From: SLFH01 sp050486265
Lineage (GTDB): Bacteria; Planctomycetota; Phycisphaerae; Phycisphaerales; UBA1924
DNA length: 64,000 bases
Assembly (NCBI GenBank): GCA_050486265.1
Contig: JBJHCY010000004.1
Coordinates: 62,001 to 126,000, forward strand
Direction of reading: 5' to 3'
The notes under the pieces were generated by a model. That model ran no database searches and had not been told where the DNA came from. It was given only the letters and a program-made list of their open reading frames with translations. Positions 61,190-64,000 of this stretch are shown in pieces; the stretch's first letter is position 1, and the number at the start of each line of letters is the position of its first letter. The translations under genes were made by a program, and so were the position numbers.

Positions 61190-61215
61190 GATCGGGCCGA
61201 CGAGGAGCTCTAGAG

Positions 61216-61230
61216 ATGCACAAAGCATGA
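61216..61230 (+). CDS. Four-codon minicistron overlapping the next start
   Basis: ATG-CAC-AAA-GCA-TGA with AGGAG eight bases upstream. Its stop overlaps the next gene's start as ATGA, suggesting translational coupling. The following gene has no ribosome site of its own at normal distance. Confidence 0.35.
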   Translation: MHKA

Positions 61231-61979
61231 ACCCCCACGAGCATCTGTACTGCGAGTGCGGATACGATCTCTCCGGCATCGGAGAGGTCGCCCGCTGCCC
61301 TGAGTGCGGCAAGCCCTGCAATGCCGTCGAGCCCCTCACTTCGCGCCGGATCTGGCTCATCCCCGGATGCCTGCTGGGCATCGCGATCTCCCGGTCGGGA
61401 TGGATCGCCGGGTCGTTCTTCCGCTACGAGGAAGACTCGGGCTACGCCGGCTCAGCATCGGATGTGTTCTGGAGTTCCCTCGCCATCACCGGGCTTGTCG
61501 TCTACGCCCTGTGCGCATCGACCCTGATCTTCAAGGCCTTCAAGGGGGTTCCGGTCCGCTTGTTCGCCGTGGCCGCAGCGTTGGTGTGGATGCTCGCCGC
61601 AGCACTCGCCAACCGCGCCTATTCAGTGCCCATCGAGCCGTACGGCCCGATGTCCGGCGCCATCCTTGCCGCTTCCACCCTCGCCGAAACCGCGCTCTTC
61701 ACCCTCGTGGTCATCGCGATCTCCAGGCTGATCCAGATCCGCTTCGGAAAGCTCGTCGCCTCCCGAGTCAGGGATCTCGGTCTCATCGCCGCCCTACTCA
61801 TGCTCGCCAAACTCGTCGCCCTGCCGTCGACCTTTGCTCCAGACGCCGTATGGACGGAGCACCGCTGGCTCATCGGCCTGTCCGGTCTGCTGTATTTCTT
61901 GTTCCTGGTGGCCTACACCGTGTTTTGGATCACATCCGTCTTCTACGCGGTCATCCCGCACAAACCAAGGCCCGAGTAA
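61227..61979 (+). CDS. Multi-pass membrane protein with N-terminal zinc ribbon
   Basis: 250 residues. The first 30 residues hold CECGYDLSGI and CPECGKPC, a four-Cys zinc-ribbon-like motif seen at the N-terminus of many planctomycete membrane proteins. About six hydrophobic spans follow (LIPGCLLGIAISRSGWIAG, LAITGLVVYALCASTLIF, LLYFLFLVAYTVFWI). Function is unknown. It starts within the stop of a four-codon minicistron and is followed after five bases by a second membrane protein, so the two form an operon. Confidence 0.7.
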   Translation: MNPHEHLYCECGYDLSGIGEVARCPECGKPCNAVEPLTSRRIWLIPGCLLGIAISRSGWIAGSFFRYEEDSGYAGSASDVFWSSLAITGLVVYALCASTLIFKAFKGVPVRLFAVAAALVWMLAAALANRAYSVPIEPYGPMSGAILAASTLAETALFTLVVIAISRLIQIRFGKLVASRVRDLGLIAALLMLAKLVALPSTFAPDAVWTEHRWLIGLSGLLYFLFLVAYTVFWITSVFYAVIPHKPRPE

Positions 61980-61984
61980 CCGTG

Positions 61985-62584
61985 ATGCAACCGCTGCTCC
62001 GATCGATGCTCCTCACAACGGCGGTCATCCCGGCCTCGCTCTTCTTTCTCTCTCAGATCGAGCACACAGCCCCTCCGACCGCCAGCGACATCGCAGTCTG
62101 CTCGCTCATCGTTGCGGCTTCGGCCCTCGCCTGTTTCGACGCGCGGAGCGCGGCAAGAAGTTCTGGCGGGAGATTCCCGCTCTTTTCTGCCGCAACTGCG
62201 TTGCACACAATGCAGCTGTATCTCAACATCGAAACATGGCTCGGACCGCTCCGCCCGCCGCTGGCGGCGACAGATCTTGTCATCGCCTTGTTCCTTCTCG
62301 TGATCGGGCTGTACTTCACCGGTGTCGCACGCCATGTTGCGGCTCTCACCAAGGCGAGGCGGCCGATCACCGCCAGAAGAGCCAAAGACCTCTCGATCTG
62401 GCTGATGGTTCCCGCGATCGCGATCGCCGGAACAGTACTGCTCGGCACCGGCCCGTGGCCGGTACTCTCGGTCGATCAATACAACTTCATCGCGATACCG
62501 TTCGTCTTTGTGTTTGTCTGTGCGTTGTTGCTGCTTTTTGTGCTGGTATCGCGCGCCGCCGTGCATCAACGAGCCAACGACTAA
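61985..62584 (+). CDS. Multi-pass membrane protein, unknown
   Basis: 199 residues; the ATG at 61985 directly follows an in-frame GTG that could also be used. Five to six hydrophobic spans (LLTTAVIPASLFFLSQI, DIAVCSLIVAASALACF, LVIALFLLVIGLYFTGV, IPFVFVFVCALLLLFVLV). No family is recognised. Close spacing to the upstream membrane protein suggests joint expression and perhaps a complex. Confidence 0.65.
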   Translation: MQPLLRSMLLTTAVIPASLFFLSQIEHTAPPTASDIAVCSLIVAASALACFDARSAARSSGGRFPLFSAATALHTMQLYLNIETWLGPLRPPLAATDLVIALFLLVIGLYFTGVARHVAALTKARRPITARRAKDLSIWLMVPAIAIAGTVLLGTGPWPVLSVDQYNFIAIPFVFVFVCALLLLFVLVSRAAVHQRAND

Positions 62585-62593
62585 GCGCAAAGC

Positions 62594-64000
62594 CTACTCG
62601 TTCATCGCCCCAACCCCCGAAAACCCCGACGCCCGCTCGAACGCCCCCGCAGCCCGCAGCAGCCCCGCCTCGTCGAACGCACGCCCCACAAGCTGCACGC
62701 CCACCGGCAGCTTCGTCCCGCCAACATCCGCCAGCCCGCACGGCAGACCGATCGCCGGCAGCCCCGCCAGGTTCACCCCCACCGTGTAGATGTCCTGCAG
62801 ATACTCCGAAACAGGGTCGTCGCCCTTCTCCCCGATCGGGTACGCGGGCGTCGGGCTCGTCGGCATCAGCAGCACATCGCACGACGCGCCGCGACCGTCC
62901 GTCCCCGGGCCCAGCGCCGCGTCGTAGTCTTCCTTGATCCGCCGACGCACCTTCAACGCCGTGTTGTAATACGCCTCGTAATACCCCGACGACAGCGCGT
63001 AGGTCCCAAGCATGATCCGGCGCTGCACCTCCGGCCCGAACCCCTCGCTGCGGCTGCGCACATACAACGCCTCAAGCCCCTCCCCCGCCGCCAACTCCGC
63101 ACGACGCCCGTAACGCACCCCGTCGAAACGCGCAAGGTTCGAGCTCGCCTCCGCCGGCGCCACGATGTAGTACGCCGCGACCGCGTGCTCCGCGTGCGGC
63201 AAGTCCACATCCACAACCTCCGCGCCCATCGAGCGGAACACGCTCTTCGCCCGCTCCATCGCCCCGTCAACGCCCGGATCGTTCTTCGCGGTCGCCCACG
63301 CGCGCACCACGCCCACGCGCAGTTTCGAGGGCGTCTCCCTCGCCGCGGCAACATAATCGTGCAGAGGCCGCGTCGAACTCGTCGCGTCGCGCGGGTCTTC
63401 GCCCGCCATCACGCCCAGCACAAGCGCCGCGTCTTCGACCGTCCGCGTCAGCGGCCCGATCTGATCGAGACTCGACGCGAACGCGACAAGCCCGTAGCGA
63501 GACACGCGCCCGTAGGTCGGCTTCAGCCCCACCACCCCGCACATCCCCGCCGGCTGACGGATCGAGCCGCCCGTATCCGAACCCAGCGCGACCGGAACCA
63601 TCCCCGCAGCCACCGCCGCGGCAGAACCACCGCTCGACCCCCCCGCCACGCGCGTCGGATCCCACGGATTCTTCGTCGCTCCGTAGACCGAGTGCTCGGT
63701 GCCCGAGCCCATGCCGAACTCGTCCATGTTCGTCTTGCCGACCACGATCGCGCCCGCCGCCTCCAGCCGCTCGATCACCGTCGCGTCGAACGGCGAGCGG
63801 TACCCCTCCAGGATGCGGCTGCCGCAGGTCGTTTTGCCCACGCGCGTGCAGATGTTGTCCTTCACCGCGATCGGCGTCCCGGCAAGTGGCAGGTTCTCAC
63901 CAGCGCGGACGCGCTCGTCGACAGCCGCGGCCCGCGCCGACGCTTCCTCCCCGTACACCTCAACAAACGCGTTGCTCGTGTCGTTGCGCGACTCGATCCG
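62594..64000 (-). CDS. gatA: Aspartyl/glutamyl-tRNA amidotransferase subunit A, N-terminus beyond window
   Basis: 469 codons visible; the frame stays open to the right edge (about 20-40 residues missing). GatA releases ammonia from glutamine for conversion of Glu-tRNA(Gln) or Asp-tRNA(Asn). The amidase Ser-cisSer-Lys triad is present: Lys in GTPIAVKDN, and the two Ser in VAGGSSGGSAAAVAAGM and ALGSDTGGSIRQPAG. Other family blocks: KTNMDEFGMG, SSLDQIGPLTRTVEDAA, PTSPTPAYPIGEK, GLPAIGLPCG. gatB and gatC are not in the window. It converges on the membrane-protein pair with only nine bases between stops. Confidence 0.95.
   Translation of the reverse strand, partial: RIESRNDTSNAFVEVYGEEASARAAAVDERVRAGENLPLAGTPIAVKDNICTRVGKTTCGSRILEGYRSPFDATVIERLEAAGAIVVGKTNMDEFGMGSGTEHSVYGATKNPWDPTRVAGGSSGGSAAAVAAGMVPVALGSDTGGSIRQPAGMCGVVGLKPTYGRVSRYGLVAFASSLDQIGPLTRTVEDAALVLGVMAGEDPRDATSSTRPLHDYVAAARETPSKLRVGVVRAWATAKNDPGVDGAMERAKSVFRSMGAEVVDVDLPHAEHAVAAYYIVAPAEASSNLARFDGVRYGRRAELAAGEGLEALYVRSRSEGFGPEVQRRIMLGTYALSSGYYEAYYNTALKVRRRIKEDYDAALGPGTDGRGASCDVLLMPTSPTPAYPIGEKGDDPVSEYLQDIYTVGVNLAGLPAIGLPCGLADVGGTKLPVGVQLVGRAFDEAGLLRAAGAFERASGFSGVGAMNE

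Noticed and set aside
20585..61227. The 12-mer ATGCACAAAGCA occurs at the starts of both the small frame at 20587 (minus) and the minicistron at 61216
   Set aside because: The flanking bases differ and the two frames are unrelated beyond four codons; taken as coincidence.

Overview
The window looks like a chromosome segment of a GC-rich planctomycete, most likely of the class Phycisphaerae. The reasons are the dense set of large secreted proteins ending in a short 'GC-type' dockerin (two DxNxDGxxDxxDFF calcium loops, then a C-terminal Gly-Cys), a PEP-CTERM-like protein with a PAPGALALLGLGGL tail, planctomycete-style Cys-rich GACC repeats, and ordinary bacterial housekeeping genes at high GC. 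No rRNA, tRNA, CRISPR array or insertion sequence was seen.

Layout. 1-12,800: secreted proteins (an FG-GAP protein running off the left edge, a PEP-CTERM protein, five dockerin-tailed proteins) and one cytoplasmic protein of unknown function. 13,000-18,100: housekeeping block with a GbsR/MarR regulator and partner, a UbiA-family prenyltransferase, rnpA-yidD, a TetR regulator and a cysteine desulfurase. 18,114-20,521: an AT-rich insertion bounded by a 9-bp direct repeat, carrying one large nuclease-STAND NTPase gene that is probably anti-phage. 20,700-24,500: membrane protein, structured intergenic repeat, lipoprotein, pseudopilin and a membrane-anchored protein. 24,500-44,000: eight consecutive dockerin-tailed genes on the minus strand, including a zinc metalloprotease, a beta-helix giant and three paralogous trypsin-like proteases. 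44,000-46,400: UPF0173 hydrolase and dihydrolipoyl dehydrogenase. 46,900-54,900: three more dockerin-tailed genes on the plus strand and an M14-like peptidase fused to a BPL_N-like amidotransferase domain. 54,900-59,900: recR and rpoN, with two low-GC accessory genes (AlbA_2/ATPase and DUF3800) on either side of recR and a candidate small RNA. 59,900-64,000: REP-like repeat, Cys-rich metal-binding-like pair, two membrane proteins and gatA running off the right edge.

How the genes work together. Sixteen genes share the dockerin tail, and most end in their own intrinsic terminator, so they look like independent cassettes of a secreted or surface exoproteome. Their N-terminal modules (propellers, beta-helices, DUF11-like repeats, proteases, ThuA-like domains) are recombined between genes; the gene at 50166-51935 is a mosaic of modules found in at least four others. 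No cohesin, sortase or dedicated translocase for the dockerin tail was recognised here, so how these proteins are anchored is not answered by this window.

Start codons were chosen by Shine-Dalgarno position and signal-peptide boundary; several are GTG or TTG. Long open frames antisense to the real genes are a by-product of base composition and are not annotated.
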